64,000 bases of DNA from Phycisphaeraceae bacterium. Lineage in GTDB: Bacteria; Planctomycetota; Phycisphaerae; Phycisphaerales; UBA1924. Position numbers and translations under genes: made by a program. The notes under the pieces were generated by a model. That model worked only from the letters and a program-made list of their open reading frames with translations. It made no database searches and had not been told where the DNA came from. Positions 56,350 through 64,000 of the stretch are shown one piece after another. The stretch covers positions 2,170,001-2,234,000 of the forward strand of contig CP060234.1 in assembly GCA_023898685.1 (NCBI GenBank), read 5' to 3'. The first letter of the stretch is position 1. Each line of letters opens with the position of its first letter.

Positions 56350-57264
56350 CTACGGATTCCCCATCAGCCCGTCCATCGCCTCGGCAAACTTTCGCCCGAA
56401 GTCGATGTACCCCGGCGTGTCGTAGTGCCACGGATCGGAGTAGCCGTAGTTGTCCGTGCTCGTCACGATCGCCGCCGCCGCGTCGTCGGCCGCGACCTTG
56501 TCCTCGGCCGCCCGCACCGTGTCGCCGAACGCCCAGATGCGCTCGCCCTCGTGCAGGTTCACCGCCCGGTCGCTGATCCGCCCGATCACGAATGGGAGTT
56601 CATCCACCCGCATCGCCGCCCGCAGCAGTTCGGCGAGCCCGGCGAGATGCCCGGCGTAGGCGTTCGCCGTCGCCTCGTTCGTCCCATCGGTCTCGCCCTG
56701 CATCCACAGGATGCCGGAGGGCACGAGCGTGTCGTCCTCGCCGTCGCCGTCGATGTCACGCACCGCCGTCGCCGAGCGGATGGCTGCCAGCGCGTGGTCG
56801 TACTGGTTCACGCCACGCAGAGCGCCCGAGCCCCGCGTGTCGTGCGGGTCCCACGTCCCCGCCCCGCCGGCCACCCGCACGTCGAGGCTGCTCCCGCCCC
56901 GCGCATACTTGATGATCGCGATCTTCTCGTCGGGCCTCAGCATCCGCAGCCGGCGGGCGAAGGTCAGCTCGGGCCCGAAGCGATCGCCGAGATGGTTGGA
57001 CTGCCCATCGGTGTCGCACCCCGCGCCGAACCCGGGCGTCAGCGGGGCCCAGATCCCCTGCCCCGTCGACGCCTCGCCGTCCCGCTGGCGGTGGCCGCAG
57101 AAGATCATCACACCTTCCACGGGCCCCTGCATCTCGGTCGGGAGTTCGTTCACGTAGCCGTAGCCATCCATGTTGGACTGGCCTCCCAGGAAGTAGAGGT
57201 GGTAGGTCCCCGCCCCCGCGACCGGGCACAGGCACACCAAAGCCAGCATTGCGCAACGCCTCAT
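56350..57264 (-). CDS. Secreted sialate O-acetylesterase-type (SASA) carbohydrate esterase
   Basis: A 304-residue SGNH-fold esterase with a signal peptide (about residues 1-18). Block I is LGGQSNMDGYG with the nucleophile Ser. GNxxGPELTFARRL-like and KYARGGSSL blocks follow, then WMQGETDG, and the terminal DPWHYDTPGYIDFGRKFA supplies His and the catalytic Asp or Glu. It likely removes acetyl groups from exported polysaccharide or glycan (CE6-like). It lacks the Gly-Cys tail. AAGGAGGG precedes the ATG. It lies 100 bp downstream of the aldolase gene on the same strand, with a terminator between. Confidence 0.9.
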   Translation of the reverse strand: MRRCAMLALVCLCPVAGAGTYHLYFLGGQSNMDGYGYVNELPTEMQGPVEGVMIFCGHRQRDGEASTGQGIWAPLTPGFGAGCDTDGQSNHLGDRFGPELTFARRLRMLRPDEKIAIIKYARGGSSLDVRVAGGAGTWDPHDTRGSGALRGVNQYDHALAAIRSATAVRDIDGDGEDDTLVPSGILWMQGETDGTNEATANAYAGHLAGLAELLRAAMRVDELPFVIGRISDRAVNLHEGERIWAFGDTVRAAEDKVAADDAAAAIVTSTDNYGYSDPWHYDTPGYIDFGRKFAEAMDGLMGNP

Positions 57265-57297
57265 GGGCCCTCCTTTGCAACGCCCGACAGCCTACCC

Positions 57298-57330
57298 AAA
57301 AAGAGAAACCGCGGGATCCGGATCCCGCGG
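57298..57330 (-). terminator. Rho-independent terminator after the aldolase gene
   Basis: On the minus strand: CCGCGGGATCC / GGATCCCGCGG perfect dyad, followed by TTTCTCTTTTT. Confidence 0.85.
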
Positions 57331-57364
57331 CTTCCTGTGTTCGACACGAACTGCCTGTCCGCAC

Positions 57365-58465
57365 TCAGGCGATGGTCACGCCCTGGTCGAGGTAGACGTC
57401 CTGGATCGCGTGGAGCAGCTTCACGCCGTCCTTCATGGGCTTCTGGAACGCCTTTCGCCCCGAGATCAGGCCCATGCCGCCCGCCCGCTTGTTGATCACC
57501 GCGGTCTTGACGGCGTCGGCGAGGTCGCTGGCGCCCTTGCTCTCGCCGCCCGAGTTGATCAGCGGCACGCGGCCCATGAAGTTGTTGACGACCTGGTAGC
57601 GGCACAGGTCGATCAGGTCGCCGCCCTTGCCGTTCTCGTCCGACCCGCAGAGCTGGGTGTAGATCTCGGTCTTGAACTTGCCGTAGGACGAGTCGCCGGT
57701 GTTCAGCGCCTTGTAGCCGCCGTTGTTCGTCGGCAGCTTCTGCTTGATGATGTCGGCCTGGATGGTCGCGCCGAGGTGGTTGGCCTGGCCGGTCAGGTCG
57801 GCGGAGGCGTGGTAGTCCACGCCATTCACCTTGAACGCGTTGTTGCGGATGTAGCACCAGAGCACGGTCACCATGCCGAGCTCGTGCGCCTCGGCGAACA
57901 TGTCGGAGACGTACTGGATCTCGTCGCTCGACTCCTCGGAGCCGAAGTAGATCGTCGCCCCGACCGCGACCGCGCCCATCAGGTAGGCCTGGCGGATCGA
58001 GCCGAACGGGATCTGGCTGAACTTGTTCGGATAGGTCAGCAGCTCATTGTGGTTGACCTTGACCAGGAACGGGATCTTGTGGGCGTACTTGCGAGCGACG
58101 GCCCCCAGCACGCCGAACGTCGACGCGACCGCGTTGCAGCCGCCCTCGATCGCGAGTTCGACGATCTTCTCAGGGTCGAAGTAGGCGGGGTTGGGCGCGA
58201 ACGACGCCCCGGCCGAGTGCTCGATCCCCTGGTCCACGGGCAGGATCGAGACGTATCCGGTCCCCGACAGACGCCCCGTGTTGAGGATGTACTGGAAGTT
58301 GCGCAGCACGGCCGCGTTGCGGTCAGTCTGGCTGAACGTGTCCGCCACGAACTCCGGGCCGGGCAGGTGCAGGGCGTTCCTGCTCACGGTCTTCGATTCG
58401 TGGTTGAGCAGCTTTTCGGCGTCGCCGCCCAGCACATCGCGAACATTGATCGTCATCTCCGGCAT
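57365..58465 (-). CDS. fbaB: Class I fructose-bisphosphate aldolase (DhnA/FbaB type)
   Basis: Cleaves fructose-1,6-bisphosphate via a lysine Schiff base. It has 366 residues. VSILPVDQGIEHSAGASFA is at about residues 71-89. HKIPFLVKVNHNELLT carries a lysine in the expected barrel strand, and VPLINSGGESKG and GGMGLISGRKAFQKP form the C-terminal phosphate-binding loops. The sequence is the archaeal/bacterial DhnA type rather than the eukaryotic class I or the zinc class II. It is transcribed alone, divergent from the ECF sigma gene, with its own strong terminator. Confidence 0.94.
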   Translation of the reverse strand: MPEMTINVRDVLGGDAEKLLNHESKTVSRNALHLPGPEFVADTFSQTDRNAAVLRNFQYILNTGRLSGTGYVSILPVDQGIEHSAGASFAPNPAYFDPEKIVELAIEGGCNAVASTFGVLGAVARKYAHKIPFLVKVNHNELLTYPNKFSQIPFGSIRQAYLMGAVAVGATIYFGSEESSDEIQYVSDMFAEAHELGMVTVLWCYIRNNAFKVNGVDYHASADLTGQANHLGATIQADIIKQKLPTNNGGYKALNTGDSSYGKFKTEIYTQLCGSDENGKGGDLIDLCRYQVVNNFMGRVPLINSGGESKGASDLADAVKTAVINKRAGGMGLISGRKAFQKPMKDGVKLLHAIQDVYLDQGVTIA

Positions 58466-58651
58466 CGTGGGTCTCCCCGGGTGTGGGTGCTATCCAATCT
58501 CGGGCGAATGATACGCGAGGAAAACGTCCGATTCTGTTATCACACAGCGCCGCAATCCGCGTGTTTTTGCGCCTGAAACTCATCGGCAGGAACCTCGGCG
58601 TCGTCCAATCGGAGAGAACACTGAACGCCGGATCGAGGAGCTGGGCCGGGC

Positions 58652-59182
58652 GTGGATAGACAAATCCTCCAACGCGTCGCGGGGGGAGAGCACGGGGCGC
58701 TGGGTGAGCTCGCCGCCCGCCACGAGGCCGCCCTGCTGGGCCTCGCCCGGGGCCTGCTTGGGGGCTCGACCGACCTCGCCGAAGAGGCGGTGCAGGACGC
58801 GTGGGTCCGTGTCCTCTCTCGCGCCGGCTCGTTCAACGGAGACGCCTCGGTCAAAACCTGGCTGTTCCGCATCGTCATCAACCGCTGCCGCGACATCGGC
58901 AAGCGGGAAGCTAGACGCCTCCGCCGCGAGACCCACGCGGCCCCGACCGGCGAGCAAGATGAGCCCGACCGGCACGAACTCAACGGCGAGCTGAACGCCG
59001 CCGTGATGAAGCTGCCCGCCGTCCAGCGTGAGGCGGTACTCCTCTGCCACCACCGCGACCTCACCCACACCGAGGCGGCCGCGGTGCTGGGCATTCCCGA
59101 AGGCACACTCAAGAGCCGGGTGCGGGCCGGCTTGCAGCGACTCAGACGCGAACTCGGAGACGAAAGCGGGGTGATCAGATGA
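58652..59182 (+). CDS. ECF-family RNA polymerase sigma factor
   Basis: A 176-residue two-domain sigma factor. Region 2 (about residues 20-85) has DLAEEAVQDAWVRVL and VKTWLFRIVINRCRD. Region 4 (about 115-170) has LPAVQREAVLLCHHRDLTHT, then the helix-turn-helix AAAVLGIPEGTLKSRVRAG. The start is the GTG at 58652. It overlaps the next gene by 4 nt (ATGA), and that gene encodes a membrane protein of anti-sigma layout, so this is a sigma/anti-sigma pair. The target promoter sequence cannot be deduced from one locus. Confidence 0.93.
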   Translation: MDRQILQRVAGGEHGALGELAARHEAALLGLARGLLGGSTDLAEEAVQDAWVRVLSRAGSFNGDASVKTWLFRIVINRCRDIGKREARRLRRETHAAPTGEQDEPDRHELNGELNAAVMKLPAVQREAVLLCHHRDLTHTEAAAVLGIPEGTLKSRVRAGLQRLRRELGDESGVIR

Positions 59183-60411
59183 TGGCCGCGACCAGACAAC
59201 CCCTCGCCGAAGCGCTCGCCGGGCTCACCACGTGGGATGGCGAGACACCGGGCCTTTGGCGCCACGCGCTCGATAGCGCCGACGAGCACGCGACGGCGGC
59301 GAGAAGCCAGACCCACGACTGGAGGCGATCGATGCTGGGTCTGGCCGCGGTGATCGTCGTCGCGGTTGTGCTCGTGGGAATCATGCTTCCGTCGCTCGGG
59401 AAGGCACGCAGCGCCGCCCGGTTCGTTGCATCGAGCACCGGTGACCTGTCGGAGAAGATGGTCGATCGATCAGACGTTGGGGACGACGCGACGTTTGGGC
59501 AGGAAGGCGTATACCGCTATGCACCAGAGTTCGATCGCTACCGCGGCAGCGAGCTCGGTGGCGGCGGGGGAGGCCAGTCGCCGTTCCAGGACAAATCCGT
59601 GCTGGGGCGTCAGGTCGAGCGCTTCGACGCGGCCCGCATCAACATCAACACCGCGGGCGGGGGCCTCATGATGGTCTCCTCGCCTGACGACCAGACCACC
59701 TCATCGCGCCACGTCGTCCGCAAGGCCGCCATCCAACTCCAGACCGACGACGTCAACGCGGCCTACACCCTGGCCCGGCAGCTCATCAACTCGGCCCGGG
59801 GCGAGTACATCGACGGCGCCGTCATCCGCGACAACGATCAGGGCCAGCCCGCCGCCGAGCTCACGCTCCGCGTCGAGGCCGCCCGACTCGACGACGTCCT
59901 CAACGAGCTCCGAAAGCTGGGCAAGGTCATCCAGGAAGGCACCGACGCGGACGATGTTACCGACCGCGTCGTCGACCTCGAGGCCCAGATCCGCAACGAG
60001 AAGGGCGTCGAGGAGGAGTTGCTCAATCTCCTCAAGGACCGCCAGAACGACAAGCTCGACGACATCCTCGCCGTCCGCCGCGAGCTCGCCAAGGTCCGCG
60101 AGCAGATCGAGCGCCTCACGGCTCAACGCACCCAGTACGCCAACCTCGTCAGCCTCGCCACGATCACGGTCATCATCCGCCCGGACGAGGTCAAGCCCGA
60201 CGAACCCGAGCCCGAGCCCACCTTCTGGACCCGTGTCGGCGGGGATTTCAAGGACGCGACCCTCAACGGCGTCGACGCCCTCTTCGCCACCGCCGCGACC
60301 CTCCTGATGATCCTGATCGGGGGCCTTCCCTGGTGGATCCTCGCCGCCGCGTGCACCGCCCTGATCTGGCGCCACTGGCGTTCGGCCCACCCCAGGCCCC
60401 TCCCCGAATGA
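59179..60411 (+). CDS. DUF4349 membrane protein, probable anti-sigma partner
   Basis: A 410-residue protein. The N-terminal cytoplasmic part (about residues 1-50) could hold the sigma factor. A membrane segment at about 52-72 is followed by LPSLGKARSAAR, a phrase shared with planctomycete prepilin-like proteins. The extracytoplasmic DUF4349 domain (about 170-340) contains VRKAAIQLQTDDVNAAYTLA and a long coiled coil (VVDLEAQIRNEKGVEEELLN). A second membrane segment lies at about 378-400. The 4-nt overlap with the ECF sigma gene argues for regulation of that factor. No zinc-binding HxxxCxxC anti-sigma motif is present. Confidence 0.85.
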   Translation: MMAATRQPLAEALAGLTTWDGETPGLWRHALDSADEHATAARSQTHDWRRSMLGLAAVIVVAVVLVGIMLPSLGKARSAARFVASSTGDLSEKMVDRSDVGDDATFGQEGVYRYAPEFDRYRGSELGGGGGGQSPFQDKSVLGRQVERFDAARININTAGGGLMMVSSPDDQTTSSRHVVRKAAIQLQTDDVNAAYTLARQLINSARGEYIDGAVIRDNDQGQPAAELTLRVEAARLDDVLNELRKLGKVIQEGTDADDVTDRVVDLEAQIRNEKGVEEELLNLLKDRQNDKLDDILAVRRELAKVREQIERLTAQRTQYANLVSLATITVIIRPDEVKPDEPEPEPTFWTRVGGDFKDATLNGVDALFATAATLLMILIGGLPWWILAAACTALIWRHWRSAHPRPLPE

Positions 60412-60525
60412 CCTGTTCTGGGAGATCTGGGGGGCTCATGACGCCCGATAACCACAGACCATTGCCCACCCACCACATTTTTCTCAAGTTCCCTGGCACA
60501 CCTTGATTCCTGTGGCACAGTGACC

Positions 60526-60582
60526 ATGGTGGGTAGTCACGACCCGTGGCGTAAAGGGCGTGGCAAGTCGATCGTGGCCTGA
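60526..60582 (+). CDS. Possible 18-residue basic peptide (MVGSHDPWRKGRGKSIVA)
   Basis: A short ATG-TGA frame lying 18 nt before a strong terminator, within the 306-bp gap between the DUF4349 gene and the nuclease gene. The peptide is basic, and its GxxDxxxxKGxGK spacing faintly recalls the tiny ribosomal protein bTHX, but the match is weak. No clear Shine-Dalgarno is seen. The same stretch could instead be a small RNA ending at the terminator. The remaining parts of 60412-60717 show nothing else. Confidence 0.25.
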   Translation: MVGSHDPWRKGRGKSIVA

Positions 60583-60600
60583 CTGATCGGCTTCGCGAGA

Positions 60601-60640
60601 ACGAAGAAAACGGCCTCTTGAGGGCCGTTTTCTTCGTTTT
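60601..60640 (+). terminator. Strong hairpin terminator with no clear gene before it
   Basis: ACGAAGAAAACGGCC pairs with GGCCGTTTTCTTCGT (15-bp perfect stem, 7-nt loop), then TTT. The dyad is AT-flanked and could work in both directions. Confidence 0.75.
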
Positions 60641-60705
60641 GGGCCCGCCAAGACTGCTACGCGTGTTCCATGATTGTCGTCAGGTATGTGATCGGCAAGA
60701 GGTGG

Positions 60706-60711
60706 TACCAT
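60706..60711 (+). promoter_or_regulatory. -10 hexamer for leaderless transcript of the nuclease gene
   Basis: GG-TACCAT, 6 nt before the ATG at 60718. Confidence 0.5.
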
Positions 60712-60717
60712 CAGGGC

Positions 60718-61935
60718 ATGTCTGAGCCCGCCTCGATCAGCGACACGGACGCCCTGGCGGCGCTCGAGCGCTTTGTCGTTGAGAACGACGAGCTCACCGA
60801 CCTGGAAGCCGAGATCGGGCGGCTCAACATCTTCGACGCCCTCGGCATCGTCAACGCCGAGATCCGCCACTCCAACTTCCTCGCCTGGCTGCTCGATCCA
60901 GCCGAGAGTCACGGGCAGGGCCAGCTCTTCCTCCGCGTCTTCCTCATCGACCTGCTCCGGGAGGCCCCGCCAGCCGACCGACCGCTCAGCCCGGTCGACC
61001 TCGATGGCTCCGATCTCCGCGGCGTGCAGATCCGGCGCGAGTGGCGCCACATCGACCTCCTCATCGTCGCAGAGGAGCCGCGGATCGTCATCGCCATCGA
61101 GAACAAGATCTTTGCCGGCGAGCACTCGAACCAACTCGAGAGATACAAGCAGGTCGTCGAGTCCGCTTTTCCTGATCACAAGCCGCTGTTCGTTTTCCTG
61201 ACTCGCGAGGGCGACGAACCGAGCGACGAGGCCTGGTGCCCGTACGACTATGGCCGACTCTACCGGGCCCTGGCTCGGTGCGTGAAGCGGAACGAGGACT
61301 CGATTGGTGAGGAAGTGCGAGTGTTTGTCGGGCACTACCTAGCGATGTTGCGGAGCCGATTCATGGACGACCCGAAGATCGATGAACTGGTTGACCGTAT
61401 CTATCGAAATCACAGGCAGGCGTTGGATCTGATCTTTGAGCGGAGGAGTGATCCGCGAGTAAGGCTGACCGCGGTGTTCGCAGACAGGCTCAAAGAGATC
61501 GAGTCAGACTGGATCATGGGTGATGTCCGCGCATCAGGCTTTGGGTTCTTTCCTTGTGAGTGGAAGTCGATTGTGCCACCGATCTACCAGCATGACGGGC
61601 TCGCTCCAGAGGCTTGGCTGTTCGGTGCATTTCGAGTCGGTCCAAGAGGGAGGCGGGCATGGATCGAGTTCATAGCCGGGCCAACGACGGACCAAGAGAC
61701 GCGTGACAATCTGATTGAAGCTATACGTCTCGCCGGGCCAGATAGCGGCTTTGAGCTCTCCCGGAAGAAGACGACGAAGGTCTGGACTCGGATTCAGACC
61801 ATCACCGTTGCGCGGTCGCACGCAGATGTCCTTGACGACGACCAGAACACTATCGAATTGATTCGACGATCCGCCGAACAGTTACCTCGGACCGTCGAGC
61901 AGATGACGACTTTTCTCCGAGGACATTTCGCCTGA
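60718..61935 (+). CDS. PD-(D/E)XK nuclease superfamily protein
   Basis: A 405-residue protein. The N-terminal domain has the superfamily core: Glu49 in AEIRHSNFLAWLLDP, then Asp113 in HIDLLIV, and Glu128 with Lys130 in IVIAIENKIF. RHSNFLAWLLDP with SHGQG is typical of the PF14281-like group. The C-terminal half (about 220-405) lacks a recognised motif. No methylase or other restriction-modification partner is adjacent, so it may be a solitary defence or repair nuclease, or an accessory gene. GC content falls slightly in the 3' half. The ATG at 60718 is preceded by a -10 at leaderless distance; an ATG at 60670 would add 16 residues. Confidence 0.85.
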   Translation: MSEPASISDTDALAALERFVVENDELTDLEAEIGRLNIFDALGIVNAEIRHSNFLAWLLDPAESHGQGQLFLRVFLIDLLREAPPADRPLSPVDLDGSDLRGVQIRREWRHIDLLIVAEEPRIVIAIENKIFAGEHSNQLERYKQVVESAFPDHKPLFVFLTREGDEPSDEAWCPYDYGRLYRALARCVKRNEDSIGEEVRVFVGHYLAMLRSRFMDDPKIDELVDRIYRNHRQALDLIFERRSDPRVRLTAVFADRLKEIESDWIMGDVRASGFGFFPCEWKSIVPPIYQHDGLAPEAWLFGAFRVGPRGRRAWIEFIAGPTTDQETRDNLIEAIRLAGPDSGFELSRKKTTKVWTRIQTITVARSHADVLDDDQNTIELIRRSAEQLPRTVEQMTTFLRGHFA

Positions 61936-63426
61936 CTACACCCTCGGCTCCGTTCCCCCCTCCAACTCACCCTTGTACCGCTCCCGCAACGACCCGGTGA
62001 CCGTCGAGATCACGTGCTCGGTCTGCTCCACCGACCGCCCCACGTACTTCATCGGGTCCAGCAGATCCCCGTCGGTCAGGCGGTCCTTCACCGGCGCGAA
62101 CGCCGGGTCGCCCCGCAGCCGCTCGATCAGGTCGTTGTCGAGCCCCAGGTGCTTGACCCGGTGCCCCGCCTCCTGGGCGTGCACCCGGATCCGCTCGTGC
62201 AGGTCCTGCCGATCTCCCCCGGCTTTCACGGCCTCCATCAGGATGTTCTCGGTGGCGAGGAACGGCAGCTCGCCCATCAGGTTCTTCTTGACCATCGCCT
62301 CGTGCACCACCAGCCCCGACGCGACGTTGTGCATCAGGTCGAGCGCCCCGTCGAGCGCCAGGAACGCCTCGGGCAGGCTCAGCCGCCGGTTCGACGAATC
62401 GTCGAGCGTCCGCTCCAGCCACTGCGTCGCCGCGGTGTCATACGCGTTGTCCACCAGGTTCATCACGAACCGCGTGAGCCCGCAGATCCGCTCGCACCGC
62501 ATCGGGTTGCGCTTGTACGGCATCGCCGACGATCCGATCTGCCTGTCGCCGAACGGCTCGTCGATCTCCTTGCGGTTGGAGAGCAGCCGGATGTCGGTCG
62601 AGATTTTGTGCAGCACCGCCGCCGCCGCCCCGAGGTCGCTCAGCACGAACGCGTCGATGAACCGCGGGTACGTCTGCCCCATCAGGCCGTGCGTCGCCGC
62701 GTAGTGCCCGCCCGAAGCGAGCTTCTCCACGACCAGTTTCTCGAACCGATCCACCATCGCCGAGTCGCCGTTGAACAGCGCGAGATACGACGCCTGCGTC
62801 CCTGTCGCGCCGCGGAAACCCCGGAAGCGGACGAAGCCGTGCTCGCGCAGCAGTCGGACCCTGAACTCGACGACCTCCAGATCGTGGGCCCACAGCGCGC
62901 ACCGCCGCCCAACGGTCACGGGCTGGGCCGTCTGGTAGTGCGTGAACCCCAGCGTCGGCGTCGACTTGTGCTCGCCCGCACGGTCGAGCCACGCGAGCGT
63001 CGCCCGCCCCAGCTTCATCGCGATCAGCCGCAGGGCCGCGTCGATCTGCATCAGGTCGGCGTTGCACACCACGTCCTGGCTCGTCATCCCCAGGTGCAGG
63101 ATGGGCTTCGCGACCGGGCACGACTCGCCCAGGCCGTGCACGTGGCTCATCACGTCGTGCCGCAGCTCGCGCTCGATCTCCGCTGCCCGCGCGATCTCCT
63201 CATCGGTGATCCCACGCTCGACGACCTCCCGCAGCGCCCCGACCTGCTCGGCGCTCACCAGGGGCGAATCCCACACCTTCGTCACCTCGTGCTGCGCCTC
63301 CGCCACCGCCAGCCAGACCCGCCGCCACGTCTGGAACTTCCGCCGGGGCGACCAGATCCGCAGCATCGCCTCGCTCGCGTTCCGCGTCGCCAGCGGGCTC
63401 GTGTACGTGTCGTTGGGGTTCGTCAT
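61936..63426 (-). CDS. purB: Adenylosuccinate lyase
   Basis: Acts twice in purine synthesis: SAICAR to AICAR, and adenylosuccinate to AMP. It has 496 residues. The fumarase-superfamily signature GSSAMPYKRNPMRCE is at about residues 295-309, with the mobile-loop Ser. The catalytic His region is GMTSQDVVCNADL and TPTLGFTHYQTAQP. The length and sequence suit the longer vertebrate-like bacterial type. It ends 1 nt after the convergent nuclease gene stop. TATGAT lies 6 nt before the ATG. Confidence 0.96.
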   Translation of the reverse strand: MTNPNDTYTSPLATRNASEAMLRIWSPRRKFQTWRRVWLAVAEAQHEVTKVWDSPLVSAEQVGALREVVERGITDEEIARAAEIERELRHDVMSHVHGLGESCPVAKPILHLGMTSQDVVCNADLMQIDAALRLIAMKLGRATLAWLDRAGEHKSTPTLGFTHYQTAQPVTVGRRCALWAHDLEVVEFRVRLLREHGFVRFRGFRGATGTQASYLALFNGDSAMVDRFEKLVVEKLASGGHYAATHGLMGQTYPRFIDAFVLSDLGAAAAVLHKISTDIRLLSNRKEIDEPFGDRQIGSSAMPYKRNPMRCERICGLTRFVMNLVDNAYDTAATQWLERTLDDSSNRRLSLPEAFLALDGALDLMHNVASGLVVHEAMVKKNLMGELPFLATENILMEAVKAGGDRQDLHERIRVHAQEAGHRVKHLGLDNDLIERLRGDPAFAPVKDRLTDGDLLDPMKYVGRSVEQTEHVISTVTGSLRERYKGELEGGTEPRV

Positions 63427-63432
63427 GAGGCA

Positions 63433-63438
63433 ATCATA
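63433..63438 (-). promoter_or_regulatory. -10 hexamer for leaderless purB transcript
   Basis: TATGAT on the minus strand, 6 nt before the ATG at 63426. Confidence 0.5.
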
Positions 63439-63534
63439 CGACTACCGACCAACCCCCCTACCCTCCACGGCTGCGGTCACAGCCCGGGCCTTCCAAAGGA
63501 GCGCCCCGCGCCCTCTCCGCGCCGGCACCACACC

Positions 63535-64000
63535 ATGTTCGACCGACTCTCCGACGGGTTCAACAACGTCTTCCGCAAGCTCAGCGGCCAGGGCTCGATC
63601 TCCGAGAAGAACATCACCGACGCGATGGCGGAGGTCCGCACCGCCCTGCTCGAGGCCGACGTCCACTACGACGTCGTCAAGGCCTTCTGCGACGAGGTCG
63701 TCGCCGACGTCCTGGGACGCGAGGTCACCAAGAGCCTCAAGCCGGGCCAGGAGATGATCGGCATCGTCCACCGCCGCCTCGTCGCCCTGCTGGGCGGCGA
63801 CCCCGACGCCGACCCGCAGGAGGCGCTCAAGACGCTGGGCACCGACCGGGGCATCATGAAGGTCAGCCCGCCCCCCACCGTCGTCATGATGTGCGGCCTC
63901 CAGGGCTCGGGCAAAACCACCACCTGCGGCAAGCTCGCCGCCATGCTCAAGAAGCAGGGCCGCAAGACCATGGTCTGCGCCGCCGACCTCCAGCGCCCCG
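63535..64000 (+). CDS. ffh: Signal recognition particle protein Ffh (5' part)
   Basis: SRP54 GTPase that docks nascent membrane and exported proteins with FtsY. Only the first 155 codons are in the window; the frame is open to the edge. MFDRLSDGFNNVFRKLSGQG opens the N domain, followed by ITDAMAEVRTALLEADVHYDVV. The G1 P-loop is MMCGLQGSGKTTTCGKLA at about residues 118-135, and CAADLQRP is the start of G2 (normally DxxRPAA). The ATG at 63535 gives the family N-terminus. It is divergent from purB with a spacer of about 110 bp. Confidence 0.95.
   Translation, partial: MFDRLSDGFNNVFRKLSGQGSISEKNITDAMAEVRTALLEADVHYDVVKAFCDEVVADVLGREVTKSLKPGQEMIGIVHRRLVALLGGDPDADPQEALKTLGTDRGIMKVSPPPTVVMMCGLQGSGKTTTCGKLAAMLKKQGRKTMVCAADLQRP

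Noticed and set aside
60526..60600. Possible tRNA or SRP RNA
   Set aside because: No T-loop GTTCRA, anticodon stem or SRP tetraloop motif can be placed.

Overview
The window is high-GC chromosomal DNA that most resembles a planctomycete of the class Phycisphaerae. The evidence is a run of large secreted proteins that all end in a dockerin-like tail finishing in Gly-Cys-Pro, several small membrane proteins with planctomycete-style zinc ribbons, a class I (DhnA-type) aldolase and a cdaA-cdaR pair. The assignment rests on protein style only; there is no rRNA or tRNA gene here. I see no CRISPR array, prophage, plasmid functions or intact insertion sequence beyond a REP-associated transposase.

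Layout. 0-1.2 kb: a RAYT transposase with an adjacent inverted REP pair and a zinc-ribbon membrane protein. 1.2-16.4 kb: housekeeping and cell-envelope genes: aroC, divergent cydAB (bd oxidase), purQ, mnmA, a dolichol-phosphate-mannose-synthase-like glycosyltransferase divergent from an ALG10-like GT-C protein, mutY, cdaA-cdaR (c-di-AMP) and a solitary atpA. 16.5-36.1 kb: nine consecutive same-strand genes for secreted proteins, each with its own spacer and each ending in the same roughly 55-residue dockerin-like tail. Their passenger domains include FG-GAP/VCBS propellers, HAF-type repeats, a GH15 glucoamylase-like enzyme, a metzincin fused to a beta-helix, a di-haem peroxidase and a subtilisin. 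A tenth tail sits on a pentahaem cytochrome at 42.2-44.1 kb. No cohesin is visible.

36-55 kb: threonine dehydratase; an operon of two zinc-ribbon membrane proteins and a rhomboid protease; a MATE exporter; an operon joining a HEAT lipoprotein, an RsbW-like kinase, a STAS protein and an MlaE permease; guaA; a DnaJ-type zinc-finger protein; a TPR-sulfotransferase; a DUF1801 protein with a histone-H1-like lysine tail; an O-antigen ligase-like protein; a phosphoribosyltransferase/hydrolase pair; and a UvrC lacking its HhH end. 55.3-56.3 kb is a small AT-richer patch with an orphan membrane protein and a CorA/ZntB remnant. 56.3-64 kb: an SASA-type esterase, class I fructose-bisphosphate aldolase, an ECF sigma factor with a DUF4349 anti-sigma-like partner, a PD-(D/E)XK nuclease-fold protein, purB and the start of ffh.

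Three themes stand out. First, the Gly-Cys tails: all ten carry a Cys at each end of the module, and many have one of the two calcium loops replaced by a Pro-Phe/Tyr-containing loop. Second, at least eleven genes have a -10 hexamer 5-9 nt before the start codon and no Shine-Dalgarno, which predicts widespread leaderless mRNAs. Third, there are several families of palindromic intergenic repeats: the RAYT-linked REP pair, a 220-bp hairpin element in two copies, and a GGCAC-type repeat that also appears inside mnmA.
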